Source: Psittacicella hinzii (GTDB lineage: Bacteria; Pseudomonadota; Gammaproteobacteria; Enterobacterales; Psittacicellaceae). Taken from it: a stretch of DNA of 44,419 nt. The stretch lies in contig NZ_NRHC01000048.1 of NCBI RefSeq assembly GCF_003585885.1, positions 1 to 44,419 of the forward strand. Direction: 5' to 3'. The notes under the pieces were generated by a model. It was not told the origin of the DNA, did no database searches, and saw only the letters and a program-made list of their open reading frames with translations. Below are positions 26,230 to 35,248 of the stretch, piece after piece. How positions within the stretch are numbered: position 1 is the first letter of the stretch; each line of letters starts with the position of its first letter. Made by a program: the position numbers and the translations under genes.

Positions 26230-26327
26230 TAATCATAATTTTTCCTCATTGAAGTAAAACTCTTTTGAAAGTCAATTATGACTTGCGATAGAGCAATTTA
26301 CTTAAATTTAGATACTCATAACGTTTG

Positions 26328-26357
26328 AGGTCTCCTTCAATTGAAGGAGACCTTTTT
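26328..26357 (+). terminator. cvpA terminator
   Basis: Uninterrupted 13-bp palindrome AGGTCTCCTTCAA/TTGAAGGAGACCT followed by TTTTAG. It also lies just past the 3' end of the leftward tRNA pair, although the T-run serves only the plus strand. Confidence 0.85.
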
Positions 26358-26381
26358 AGTTTCGAAAAATCTTGCAAAAAC

Positions 26382-26457
26382 TGGCACACTTGGTAGGGGT
26401 CGAACCTACATCTTCCTGCATCGGAAACAGACGCTTTACCATTTAAGCTACAAGTGT
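26382..26457 (-). tRNA. tRNA with anticodon CCG (nominally tRNA-Arg), atypical
   Basis: A full cloverleaf with encoded CCA: acceptor ACACTTG/CAAGTGT, D arm GCTT-AAATGGTA-AAGC, anticodon arm TCTGT-TTCCGAT-GCAGG with anticodon CCG (two G-U pairs), variable loop AAGAT, T arm GTAGG-TTCGACC-CCTAC, discriminator G73. CCG would read the Arg codon CGG. Odd points: the D loop lacks A20, the main arginine identity base in E. coli (it has G18-G19-U20-A21), and A1-U72 with G73 is unlike usual gammaproteobacterial tRNA-Arg and more like tRNA-Trp. It lies 76 bases downstream of tRNA-Arg(TCT) and probably shares its promoter. Confidence 0.85.
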
Positions 26458-26533
26458 AAATATAAATACTTTAACTTTTATAACTTAAAGTTATTAAAGT
26501 TACAAGGGCAAAAAAAAGGGTCTTTAAAAAGAA

Positions 26534-26610
26534 TGGCGCACCCAACAGGATTCGAACCTGTGACCGTTCGCTTAGAAGGCGAATGCTCTATCCAACTGAG
26601 CTATGGGTGC
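26534..26610 (-). tRNA. tRNA-Arg (anticodon TCT)
   Basis: A 77-base cloverleaf with encoded CCA: acceptor GCACCCA/TGGGTGC, D arm GCTC-AGTTGGATA-GAGC including A20, anticodon loop CTTCTAA (anticodon TCT, reads AGA), variable loop CGGTC, T arm ACAGG-TTCGAAT-CCTGT, discriminator G. This is an ordinary enteric-type tRNA-Arg and the first gene behind the promoter at 26637-26665. Confidence 0.97.
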
Positions 26611-26636
26611 TCTCTATCTTTTTATTAGACGTTGTA

Positions 26637-26665
26637 ATTATAGTATAAGTTTTATCCTTTTGCAA
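26637..26665 (-). promoter_or_regulatory. Promoter for the tRNA pair
   Basis: Minus strand TTGCAA (26665-26660), a 17-base spacer, perfect TATAAT (26642-26637), about 27 bases before the first tRNA. Confidence 0.8.
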
Positions 26666-26868
26666 TCGTTTTTTAAGATTTTTTCATTAACCTCTTTGAT
26701 TTTGGCACAAAAAAATTTTTAATTCTACATTAGAAAACTACATTTAGCCATTTCATTGTTACGTAATAAATAGCTCTTATTATTTGCACTCACACCTTAT
26801 TACTTCTAATATTTTAAGCAAAAAATAAGTTAAAATATATCAAGATTTAACTTTAGGAGAGCACCCCT

Positions 26869-28137
26869 ATGACTGAAAAGTTTTTCTATAGTTTGCAAAA
26901 AGAGACAGATAAAAACGAATATAAGACTTTACTGCAAATATTTGGCTCTTTATCTAAACTTTTTTCTGACAATACCATCCCTTATTTACACTACAGAATA
27001 TCTGAAAATATTTTTTGTAAGGCCTTTAAAACTATAAACGATTCTCGCAAAGATAACTCTATTGATGCACATATAGGGAAAATTGGTATAGGTCTAAAAA
27101 CATTCTTACACAATCATGGAAACACTTATCAAAAAATAGCAGAGTTTAACGCTGAAGCTGATTCATTAAAAAACTTACCACCCCTAGAGCTTTGCCAACG
27201 TCTTGCTCACCTAAGAAATAAAAGATTAAAGTCTACCCAAGGGATATATGAACTAGAAACCCTCATTTATCATCTTATCACTAGGGAACCGGAAAGCTTC
27301 AACATATATGAAGAACCAATGGATACTATAAATGTAGACAAGATCATAAATATTGTTGACTCCCCCAAATCCATAACTTTCGAAGACGATAAAAATGAAT
27401 AATCATTCAATAAGTCCAAGAGTACTTTATTCAAAAAATTTAAATTGCAATCTAAAAGCTATCTAGAAAAAATTGAGATACATATAAAAGACGACCCTTA
27501 TCAATTCTTACTCAATGCTTTTGGTACACAAGAATCGAGTATCCAAAAATTAGATGCCAAAAACAAAACTGCTTTACCAAACTCACTTTTTGGCAAGAGC
27601 TCATTAAGTTCAAAAATCTTATCTAGTAACTCCTCAGTAGATTTTAATGAAACAAATCTCGCGAAAAATAATTTTGATTATATAATATTACCTCTTTACA
27701 GCCCTAGAAGTAATCAAGTTGAATTAAAATCAGGTTTAAACCAATGGAATGCAGGCGGACGTAAACGTGAACTTGATGAAGTTTACATTCCTGTACCTTC
27801 ATGGATACATAAAAAGAAGAAAGGCTTCTTTACCTATAAATCCCAAGACTTCAAGACAGATTCTTTTGATGTCAAACTTCCTAGTGGAAAAGTAATAAGT
27901 ATGAGGATCGTACAACAGGGAGGTAAAGCTTTAATGAGCAACCCTAACTCATACTTAGGAGAATGGATATTAAGAAAAATTTTAGATATACCTAGAGGCG
28001 TTATTGTTACAAAGAGTGATTTAAATGAAATCGGTATTGACAGCGTTATTCTCTATAAACATGATGAGTTTAACTACTCTTTAGACTTTCTTCCACTAGG
28101 ATCCTATGAAAAATTTGCTCAAGAATACAATTCGTAA
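26869..28137 (+). pseudogene. Type II restriction endonuclease (NgoFVII-like C-terminus), interrupted by an in-frame TAA
   Basis: Codons 1-177 (26869-27399) and the next 244 codons (27403-28134) share one frame, separated only by TAA at 27400-27402; uninterrupted the product would be 422 aa. The distal half resembles the NgoFVII-family recognition domain: KSGLNQWN, ELDEVYIPVPSWI, GGKALMSNPNSYLGEW and GIDSVILY. The proximal half has a possible nuclease motif, DAHIGKIGIGLKTF, then TYQKIAEFN. Context around the stop (KNE-stop-SFNKSKSTLFKKF) suggests a lost Tyr codon, TAT/TAC to TAA. The distal part has no ATG near its beginning and no Shine-Dalgarno. AGGAGA precedes the first ATG. The methylase 64 bases downstream is intact. 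Sequencing error is the main alternative. Confidence 0.8.
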
Positions 28138-28201
28138 CCGTTACTATTTAGTAAAAAAATTGACATAAAAACCTAAGTATAACTTTAGGAGAAACTCTTA
28201 G

Positions 28202-29155
28202 ATGAAATTAGTTGGATTTTTTGCCGGAGTTGGTGGTATCGAACTAGGGTTCGAACAAGCAGGCTTCGATGTTATATGGTCAAACGAAATTGACCAAAAT
28301 GCAGCCAAAACCTTTACCTTCAACCACCAACATCAACTTGTTGTTGATGATATCAACAACATTAAGAGTGAAGACGTGCCTGACTGTGATGTTATTGTTG
28401 GTGGTTTTCCTTGCCAAGCCTTTTCTGTTGCCGGCTATCGTAAAGGTTTTGAAGATGAAAGAGGTGAGGTTTTCTTTCAATTAGCGCGTATTATTAAAGA
28501 CAAACAACCACGCGTTATCTTTATTGAAAATGTTAAAAACCTACTTTCACACGATAAAGGAAATACTTTTAAAGTAATTCGTGAAACCTTAGAAAGCTAT
28601 GGTTACCAAATTATCCCTCTACTGTTAAATGCCCTACAATATGGTAATGTTCCGCAAAATCGTGAACGTATCTATATTATTGGCTTTAAAAACCAAGAGG
28701 ATTTTTACAACTTTACTCCACCTCAAGCTATACCATTAGAAAGGTCAATTGCGGATATAGTTGATTACAACCAAAAGGTAGATGACCGTTATTACTATAC
28801 TCCAGAAAAAACTAAGTTCTATCCGCAACTAAAAGAAGCCATAGTTAACCGCGACACAGTGTACCAATGGCGTCGTGTTTATGTACGTGAGAACAAATCT
28901 AACTCTTGTCCAACTCTAACAGCTAACATGGGAACTGGCGGACATAATGTTCCTTTAGTTTTAACAAAACATGGTATTCGTAAACTAACTCCTGAAGAGT
29001 GTTTCAAGTTCCAAGGTTATCCTGATAACTTTAAGTTACCAAATATTGCTACTTCCCATTTATATAAGCAAGCAGGTAACTCTGTTGTCGTTCCTGTAAT
29101 TTATCGCTTAGCCCAAGCAATTAAGCAGGCTCTTGAAAAAAGTGAGCAAAAGTAA
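28202..29155 (+). CDS. DNA (cytosine-5)-methyltransferase of the type II R-M locus
   Basis: Transfers methyl from SAM to C5 of cytosine. The 317-aa protein has the C5 motifs in order: I FFAGVGGIELGFEQAGF (6-22), IV GGFPCQAFSVAG with catalytic Cys71, VI ENVKNL (109-114), VIII PQNRERIYIIGF (151-162), a target-recognition region ~190-250 containing YQWRRVYVRENKS and TLTANMGTGGHN, IX RKLTPEECFKFQGYP, X QAGNSVVVPVI. Its specificity cannot be read from sequence alone. The same 13-base leader TAACTTTAGGAGA precedes both it (28180-28192) and the endonuclease frame (26848-26860). Confidence 0.95.
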   Translation: MKLVGFFAGVGGIELGFEQAGFDVIWSNEIDQNAAKTFTFNHQHQLVVDDINNIKSEDVPDCDVIVGGFPCQAFSVAGYRKGFEDERGEVFFQLARIIKDKQPRVIFIENVKNLLSHDKGNTFKVIRETLESYGYQIIPLLLNALQYGNVPQNRERIYIIGFKNQEDFYNFTPPQAIPLERSIADIVDYNQKVDDRYYYTPEKTKFYPQLKEAIVNRDTVYQWRRVYVRENKSNSCPTLTANMGTGGHNVPLVLTKHGIRKLTPEECFKFQGYPDNFKLPNIATSHLYKQAGNSVVVPVIYRLAQAIKQALEKSEQK

Positions 29156-29645
29156 CTTTGCTGATAAAGTAACTTGCTGACAAAGTTATGCTCCATGTGA
29201 AGCAACTTTGCATGTAGAGTAACTTTGCATGCCAAGCTCCTTTACTTGAGATTGCCCGTTTAAAACAACTTATACCCCTTAGTTTAAGCTGTTTATGCTA
29301 GCTTAGTATAAAATTTTCTCGCAAGATTTTTACCTCGCTACTTACTAATCTTTGTCTTTTAGATAAGAATGAGTATAAATTAACAGAGAAGATCGCCTAA
29401 TTACTATATAAGCATATAAAAATATCTTGAAAATTTAAAAAAAAACGCTATTATAGAGTAGTAAAAAATTATTTATTAACATTACTTTTGACTGTAATTA
29501 TCTAACTAGCAATTCTCAAGCTTATATTAGACCACTTTACTAAAAAATGGTAAAATTGACTTGATAAAAATCAAATAGTTATATAACCTACAGTATAAAG
29601 TTATAACCCTATCTATTTTTATAGATCAGGGAAAAAGGAGTTTAA
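29156..29645. other. Intergenic region upstream of ftsH
   Basis: The first 80 bases carry degenerate repeats of AGTAACTTTGC(TGA/ATG), for example AAGTAACTTGCTGA and AGCAACTTTGCATG (29150-29232). Two promoter candidates face ftsH: TTGAAA-16-TATTAT (29437-29464) and TTGACT-18-TATATA (29556-29585). No open frame is credible. Confidence 0.55.
29437..29464 (+). promoter_or_regulatory. Candidate distal ftsH promoter
   Basis: TTGAAA, 16-base spacer, TATTAT; about 180 bases before the GTG start of ftsH. A second, weaker candidate lies at 29556-29585. Confidence 0.45.
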
Positions 29646-31502
29646 GTGAAACCATTTCTTAGAAAGAATGCTTTTTTAGTATTATTGGTTTTTCTAGCTG
29701 CTATTAGTTTATTTAGCTTCTTCTCTGATGCTAATAGTAATAGAAATACACAACCTTATTCAACTTTTGTTCAACAAATTGAAAGTGATAAAATTGGTCA
29801 AGTACAAATTTCACAAACAGGTACTATTGTTGTTAGCCTAAAATCAGGTGAAACATACACAACAATTCTACCAATGCGTGATGATCAACTACTAAATCAA
29901 TTACTTGCGAAAAACATCACAGTAATCGGTAAATTACCAGAGCGTCCTAGCGCAATCGTGGAAATCTTAGTTAACATGATTCCACTGTTATTATTTCTAG
30001 GTTTATACCTCTGGGCAATGCGCCGTATGACTGGTGGTATGGCTAGCGCTATGGGTAATGATAAACAAGTTGGTCGTGTTTACGAAGCCAAAGATATCAA
30101 AACTCGTTTAACAGACGTAGCTGGATGTGAAGAAGCAAAACGCGAAGTTGCGGAAATTGTTGACTTCTTACGTGACCCACAAAAATTCAATGACATTGGT
30201 GCACGCATTCCTAAAGGTGTACTAATGGCAGGTCCTCCAGGTACAGGTAAAACTTTATTAGCGCGTGCGGTAGCTGGTGAAGCTGGTGTTCCATTTATTA
30301 CTATTGCCGGTTCTGATTTCGTTGAAATGTTTGCCGGTGTGGGTGCACAACGTGTACGTGCAATCTTTAATCAAGCGAAAAAATTCGGTAAAGCAATTAT
30401 CTTTATCGATGAGATCGATGCCGTAGGTCGTAAACGTGGTGCTGGTTTTGGTGGTGGTCACGATGAGCGTGAACAAACTCTAAACCAATTACTAGTTGAA
30501 ATGGACGGTTTCGATGAGAAAACAAGCATTATCGTAATTGCAGCAACTAACCGTGCTGACGTTCTAGATGACGCTTTAGTTCGTCCAGGTCGTTTTGACC
30601 GTACGGTAAACCTAGACTTACCTGACTTAAAAGGTCGTCTACAAATTCTTCAAGTGCACGCTAAGAAAGCTCGTTTAGCTCGTGATGTTAACTTAAATAC
30701 AGTTGCACGTGGTACTCCAGGCTTTTCAGGTGCAGAATTAGCTAACTTAATCAACGAAGCGGCATTAATGGCAGCTCGTAATGGTCAAAAAGAAGTAACT
30801 ATGAAATACTTCGAGTTAGCACAAGATAAAATTACTTTAGGTACTGAACGTCCTTCATTAACTATGAAAGAAGTTGATAAATTACGTACAGCTTATCACG
30901 AAGCTGGACACGCAATTGTTGGCTACTTAGTAGAAGGTAACGATCCAGTACACAAAGTTACAATTATTCCTCGTGGTCGTGCTTTAGGGGTTACTCACTT
31001 CTTACCAACAGAAGATCAAGTATACCAAAGCTTCTCAATCTACGAAGCTAAGTTACAAATGGCTTACGCTGGTCGTTTAGCTGAAGAAATTATCTTCGGT
31101 AAAGACTATGTATCAACTGGTGCTTCTTCTGATATTCAATATGCAAGTCGCATGGCGCGTGCTATGGTTACTGCATACGGTTTTGATGATGAGTTAGGTC
31201 CAATTAACTACGCTCCTGATCAAAATGATCCATATGGTCGTCCACAAGCTTCAGACGCTTTTGCTGAACGTATTGACCAAGCTGTATTAGCGATTATCAA
31301 ACGTAACTACGATAAAGCGCGTTTAGTGTTACAACAAAACCGCGATATCCTTGAAGCAATGAAAGACGCTTTAATGGAATATGAAACTATCGACAAATGG
31401 CAAGTAGAGCGCATTATGAATCGTCAACCTGCAGGTAAACCTCGCGATTGGGATGATGAGGACGATGATCGTAACTACGAACATTTAAACGATAATATCT
31501 AA
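29646..31502 (+). CDS. ftsH: ATP-dependent zinc metalloprotease FtsH
   Basis: Membrane-bound AAA+ protease that degrades misassembled membrane proteins and, with LapB, LpxC. Two N-terminal membrane helices (about 8-26 and 105-124) flank a periplasmic domain. AAA core: Walker A GPPGTGKT at 196-203, Walker B IIFIDEID at 251-258, second region of homology [19 protein letters not shown]; protease zinc site HEAGH at 418-422. The pore loop reads MFAGVGAQ, where E. coli has MFVGVGAS. 618 aa against 644 in E. coli; the C-terminal tail is acidic. The start is GTG with AAGGAG 7 bases upstream. rlmE, the usual upstream neighbour, is replaced by the R-M locus. Confidence 0.98.
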   Translation: MKPFLRKNAFLVLLVFLAAISLFSFFSDANSNRNTQPYSTFVQQIESDKIGQVQISQTGTIVVSLKSGETYTTILPMRDDQLLNQLLAKNITVIGKLPERPSAIVEILVNMIPLLLFLGLYLWAMRRMTGGMASAMGNDKQVGRVYEAKDIKTRLTDVAGCEEAKREVAEIVDFLRDPQKFNDIGARIPKGVLMAGPPGTGKTLLARAVAGEAGVPFITIAGSDFVEMFAGVGAQRVRAIFNQAKKFGKAIIFIDEIDAVGRKRGAGFGGGHDEREQTLNQLLVEMDGFDEKTSIIVIAATNRADVLDDALVRPGRFDRTVNLDLPDLKGRLQILQVHAKKARLARDVNLNTVARGTPGFSGAELANLINEAALMAARNGQKEVTMKYFELAQDKITLGTERPSLTMKEVDKLRTAYHEAGHAIVGYLVEGNDPVHKVTIIPRGRALGVTHFLPTEDQVYQSFSIYEAKLQMAYAGRLAEEIIFGKDYVSTGASSDIQYASRMARAMVTAYGFDDELGPINYAPDQNDPYGRPQASDAFAERIDQAVLAIIKRNYDKARLVLQQNRDILEAMKDALMEYETIDKWQVERIMNRQPAGKPRDWDDEDDDRNYEHLNDNI

Positions 31503-31523
31503 TTTAAAAGTAAATTAGTCTTG

Positions 31524-31553
31524 ACGGGATTTAGCTCTGCTAGATCCCGTTTT
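31524..31553 (+). terminator. ftsH terminator
   Basis: 12-bp stem ACGGGATTTAGC/GCTAGATCCCGT with one wobble pair, 3-base loop, then TTTCTTATT. Confidence 0.85.
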
Positions 31554-31692
31554 CTTATTGCTGCTTAAATAAACAACTCATAAAGCAAATTTACCCCTGA
31601 TAACCATTTTTTCCTTACGAGAATAGTGCTAAGCGATAACCTAATATTCAACAACTTAAGAAATCTTTAGTAAAATTTTCACCTTGAAAAAC

Positions 31693-31720
31693 TTGGAAAT
31701 AAAATTTTCGTGTATATACT
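31693..31720 (+). promoter_or_regulatory. Promoter for the 31801 exported-protein gene
   Basis: TTGGAA, 16-base spacer, TATACT; start of transcription expected near 31727, giving a leader of about 75 bases. Confidence 0.6.
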
Positions 31721-31800
31721 ATTGAAACAAACTCAAAGTTTGTGATAAATTCAAACATTTATAAAACAACAAATAGAGAGACTTCTATCTGGACATTAAT

Positions 31801-32592
31801 ATGAAATTAAAAAAATTATTTGCACTTTCAACTTTAGCAGTAGCAATCCCTACTTTAGCTTTTGCTTCAGCAACAAGCCAAACTGCTAACTATAGTTCAA
31901 ACAAATTCTTTGGTGACTACACAGCTAACGAAGCAGTAGCTAGCTACATTGAAGGTAACTCTTACCGCTTACCATTACCAGGTGTTGGAGCTTACGAACA
32001 AGTTACTCGTGCTTTATTTGATTTAGCTAAAGATGATGACTTCTACTCGGTAGAAGATAAAGCTGAACATTTTGAAGATGTTTTTGTAACTTTCTACGTA
32101 GTATCTAAAGTAGCTGCACAAACTCAAGACAACAAACTAGGTTTTGATGCAAGTCAAGTTACTTTAAACTCTTACTTAAGAGATTTAACAGCTGCATGTA
32201 ATACAGGTCAATTAACAGTTAACCGTAGCGCAGTAAACAACAATTTATCAGTTTCTTTAACTAGCAAAGAAGCTCGTAAAGTAAATGGTTACGCACGTGA
32301 TTTCGAAAACTTATGTACTCTATCTGAGCAATACACTAGTTTAATCAACTTACCTGAGTTCAAAAGCTACTTAGCTCTTTACTCTGAGTATGCTGAGCAC
32401 GTGTACCAAGTGTATAGACAACAAGCTGGTACTTACGGCGTAAACTTAACTTACGATAACTTAACTGACGACTTTATTGAAGATCAAGCAAAATTACAAT
32501 TTAGACAAGCTAACCCACGCGGTTACCGTCTATTAAAAGATTTTGATAATTATGCAGTAGAAACTCGTGCAATCTACCGTGCATTAAGCTAA
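31801..32592 (+). CDS. Exported protein, unknown family, member 1 of 3
   Basis: 263 aa with a cleavable signal peptide (MKLKKLFALSTLAVAIPTLAFA, cleavage near AFA/SAT); probably periplasmic. I do not recognise a family. The mature part is mostly helical and aromatic-rich. A stretch around 115-185 (LGFDASQVTLNSYLRDL, TGQLTVNR, FENLCTLSEQYTSLINLPEFKSYL) resembles corresponding stretches in the two lipoproteins that follow, which points to a three-member family. Codon use resembles well-expressed genes here (regular GCT, AAC and CGT). It is transcribed alone, with a promoter at 31693-31720 and a strong terminator after it. Confidence 0.8.
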   Translation: MKLKKLFALSTLAVAIPTLAFASATSQTANYSSNKFFGDYTANEAVASYIEGNSYRLPLPGVGAYEQVTRALFDLAKDDDFYSVEDKAEHFEDVFVTFYVVSKVAAQTQDNKLGFDASQVTLNSYLRDLTAACNTGQLTVNRSAVNNNLSVSLTSKEARKVNGYARDFENLCTLSEQYTSLINLPEFKSYLALYSEYAEHVYQVYRQQAGTYGVNLTYDNLTDDFIEDQAKLQFRQANPRGYRLLKDFDNYAVETRAIYRALS

Positions 32593-32624
32593 TTTTTAGC
32601 TAAATAATATTAGTATAAATCTCC

Positions 32625-32655
32625 AAGCCCGTAAATTATTTACGGGCTTTTTTTT
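32625..32655 (+). terminator. Terminator after member 1
   Basis: Perfect 11-bp stem AAGCCCGTAAA/TTTACGGGCTT, loop TTA, followed by eight Ts; a textbook intrinsic terminator. Confidence 0.95.
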
Positions 32656-32782
32656 GTCAAAAGTGATACAATATAGAAGCAAATTTTTACTTAGAACTAG
32701 GCAGAAATCCGGTTAATCACCTAATGAGATTTCTGATGAATATCCTCATTAACTAGCAGAGCTTTATCAATCTATCCTTTTG

Positions 32783-34159
32783 ATGAATATGAAAAAACTA
32801 TTACCACTGGTTGCTGTGCTATTTCTCACAGCTTGCGATCCCCAGCCAGCCCAAGAAATTACAGCGCATACATCAAGCGATGCGATCGATACCGATGTTT
32901 TAAGTGGAGATTATTGCAATCAACAAGCTAATGAGCTTGCTCCACAATGCGAGTACAATCAATCCCTCGAAGACTTTGATGCAAATGCTTATGCTAATAG
33001 CTATCAAGCAACCTATGTAAACTCTAGCGTTTTAGTTAAAGTTGATCCTAACAATCCAGATCAAGTACTGCCACGCATAAACTTTAGTCAAGACAATCCA
33101 GTTTTTAATCGCTCTTACGATCTTTACAAACCAGTATTTTTAGCTTTAGCTAGTCATATGCAAAAAGCTTACCAAGAGTTTTACTATACTAATTCAAGTG
33201 ATACTCGTGTAGCTTTACAAATCGAAGATGAAAGAAAGCAAATGACTGCTGATTTTGTTGCTAACTATGGTTACCAACTACCAGCGCAAGAGCTAATTAA
33301 CTTTAATTTTAGAGGCGTTTCAATTAACTCTTTTGAATATCCTCTCTCTTTACTTTATCGTGAAGCTAACAATTTAACTTACCGTATTTACAGTCTTGAC
33401 TTTAATAACCAAGATGAAGAACCACTTTCTTACCAAGAAAAGTTAGACTTTATCAATCTTGAGTTATTAAAAATCATGCAACAAATGGCTGTGCAGTTCT
33501 ACTTAGTAAAAGATTACAATTTACAAGTAGGACAAAAGTACCCAGAGCAAATTAGTCGTTTACAACAAAATGGCTATAATATCGATCTCGAGAATATTAC
33601 CTTTACTAACTATTTAAGCGCTTTATACGCATGGGTACAACAAGGACATTTAGAGATTAACCCTCGTGATCCAATGTTTAACCGTGTTGATTTACAACAT
33701 TTACAACAAGTATGCCAAGCTTGTCAAAATTTAACTACTCCTTTTGACTATCAATTTTCTTTAAATCGTCTGGGGAGTTTAAGTGAAATTTTTTACCAGC
33801 TTAGCTTAACACCTGCTTGGCAAACTTTAGATCCTCAAGCTCAAGAGGTTGCGCACCGTATCCTGCTAGCTCAACAGAGCCAAGAACAAAGCAACCAATT
33901 GGAGGCAAATCAAGATCAAGGTCAAACAATTGAACTAGCTCTGGAACAAACAACTAGCTCACAAGTACAACTTGTGAGTTTAAGTAACCAAGAGCTTTAT
34001 TTCTGGATTAACGAGCAAGAGGAAAACAAAGAGCTAGTTGATTTTATTAAAGCACGTAATTACTTTTACTTACCAGCTTTACCTAACACGCCTCAATTGC
34101 TTTTAAAACCTGTTAAAGGGCAAACTTTCCATTACGATTATAGTTTGCTAAATTCCTAA
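32783..34159 (+). CDS. Lipoprotein, unknown family, member 2 of 3
   Basis: About 458 aa with a lipoprotein signal MKKLLPLVAVLFLTAC (lipobox LTAC). Asp follows the lipidated Cys (C-D-P-Q), which in enterics favours inner-membrane retention; that rule may not hold here. The mature protein is helical and rich in Gln, Tyr, Leu and Asn. NGYNIDLENITFTNYLSALYA and LQQVCQACQNL correspond to stretches in members 1 and 3. The start could be the ATG at 32783 or at 32789; the latter gives a more typical signal. The ribosome-binding site is weak. Only 9 bases separate its stop from member 3. Confidence 0.8.
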   Translation: MNMKKLLPLVAVLFLTACDPQPAQEITAHTSSDAIDTDVLSGDYCNQQANELAPQCEYNQSLEDFDANAYANSYQATYVNSSVLVKVDPNNPDQVLPRINFSQDNPVFNRSYDLYKPVFLALASHMQKAYQEFYYTNSSDTRVALQIEDERKQMTADFVANYGYQLPAQELINFNFRGVSINSFEYPLSLLYREANNLTYRIYSLDFNNQDEEPLSYQEKLDFINLELLKIMQQMAVQFYLVKDYNLQVGQKYPEQISRLQQNGYNIDLENITFTNYLSALYAWVQQGHLEINPRDPMFNRVDLQHLQQVCQACQNLTTPFDYQFSLNRLGSLSEIFYQLSLTPAWQTLDPQAQEVAHRILLAQQSQEQSNQLEANQDQGQTIELALEQTTSSQVQLVSLSNQELYFWINEQEENKELVDFIKARNYFYLPALPNTPQLLLKPVKGQTFHYDYSLLNS

Positions 34160-34168
34160 GGACTATAT

Positions 34169-35233
34169 ATGCTTAAAAGAGCTTTTATGGTAGCATGTTT
34201 AGCTCTTGCCTTAGTTGGTTGCGGGAAATCAGATCCCGAACCTCAAGTTACAAACACCTATACGGAAAATTTAGATTTCACTCATCAACTTTATCCAAGT
34301 GTACAGATCGATCCTAGTTTCTATCAAGGTAATATCTACTTTAGTGAGGACTTTGATTTTAATAAAGTCGTGATTGAATCTCTTTTACGTATGGTTGCCG
34401 AAGAAAGATATGGGATCACTACAGAGCTTCCAGCTTCTGTAAAACCAGATCCCCTTAGTGAACTTTTTACGCAAACTTCTCCAAGCAACCCTCTACTCTC
34501 AGCGCAAGAAGGTGAAGATCAGTTTCTTTATAGTCTGCGTCGTACCTCTTACGTATCTAGCTACTCTTTAATCGGTATTAGATACATGGGAAGTATGCTA
34601 CGCGTTTATGCTGATCAATATGCTAATGCTACCCCTGAAAATAAACTCGAAATCTTTCGCGCGTTAAATCTCTATTTTGATTATATTATGGCGGAATATC
34701 GTTACTTATACGACCATACAACCTTTAATTGGCAAGAATTAATGGAACAAAATGGAGTAAGCATAAACTTTAATACTGCAAACTTTGCAGAATATTTACA
34801 GCAGTACAATACCAAATGTCAGATTGGTAGTTTTGATTTAGATTTAGACTATATCCAAAAAGGAGTAGGTGCTTTAAATGAATACTACACTAATGATCTA
34901 AAGGATGTCAGTAAGTTATTACTTCAATCTTGTCAAATGGTTAATTCTTTCCTAGAGATTGCTTCTTTAAATAACTATAAAGACATAGCTCCAGCTTTTA
35001 ATGCTGTAGCTGTTGCCATTGCTCAAAGCAATATTGCCCAACAACATTCTCAAAATGTTTTAGGTTTAAACCTAGTTAACTATTTTAAAGGTCCTGCTTT
35101 AAATGCAGCTTTAATTAGTATTTCTGTTTCAGGTAACAGTCGAGTAATCGATAATTACACTAATTATGTTTCTCGTACTCTTGCAATTCCTGAAGCAACC
35201 AATATCCTAGCAACGCCAAGCGAAACAAATTAA
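34169..35233 (+). CDS. Lipoprotein, unknown family, member 3 of 3
   Basis: 354 aa with a lipoprotein signal (MLKRAFMVACLALALVGC; lipobox LVGC, followed by G-K-S). Helical mature domain with many Tyr, Asn and Leu. NGVSINFNTANFAEYLQQY and LLQSCQMVNSFLEIASLNNYKDI recall members 1 and 2, in the same order. A good ribosome-binding site (AAGGA) lies 8 bases before the ATG. It is cotranscribed with member 2 and, since prfC starts 15 bases beyond its stop, probably with prfC. No function can be assigned. Confidence 0.8.
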   Translation: MLKRAFMVACLALALVGCGKSDPEPQVTNTYTENLDFTHQLYPSVQIDPSFYQGNIYFSEDFDFNKVVIESLLRMVAEERYGITTELPASVKPDPLSELFTQTSPSNPLLSAQEGEDQFLYSLRRTSYVSSYSLIGIRYMGSMLRVYADQYANATPENKLEIFRALNLYFDYIMAEYRYLYDHTTFNWQELMEQNGVSINFNTANFAEYLQQYNTKCQIGSFDLDLDYIQKGVGALNEYYTNDLKDVSKLLLQSCQMVNSFLEIASLNNYKDIAPAFNAVAVAIAQSNIAQQHSQNVLGLNLVNYFKGPALNAALISISVSGNSRVIDNYTNYVSRTLAIPEATNILATPSETN

Positions 35234-35248
35234 TTTTTCATATTCTTT

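Noticed and set aside
26341..26628. 95-codon plus-strand frame across the tRNA pair
   Set aside because: It is the antisense reading of the two tRNA genes (the familiar ...HPTGFEPVT... artefact) and has no independent support.
27400..27402. Programmed readthrough of the TAA in the endonuclease
   Set aside because: TAA is the least leaky stop and I see no recoding signal downstream; a nonsense mutation or sequencing error is simpler.
26382..29155. Genomic island integrated at the tRNA genes carrying the R-M locus
   Set aside because: The R-M genes lie beyond the 5' side of the tRNA pair, not the 3' end where integrases act, and I see no integrase or repeated tRNA end.
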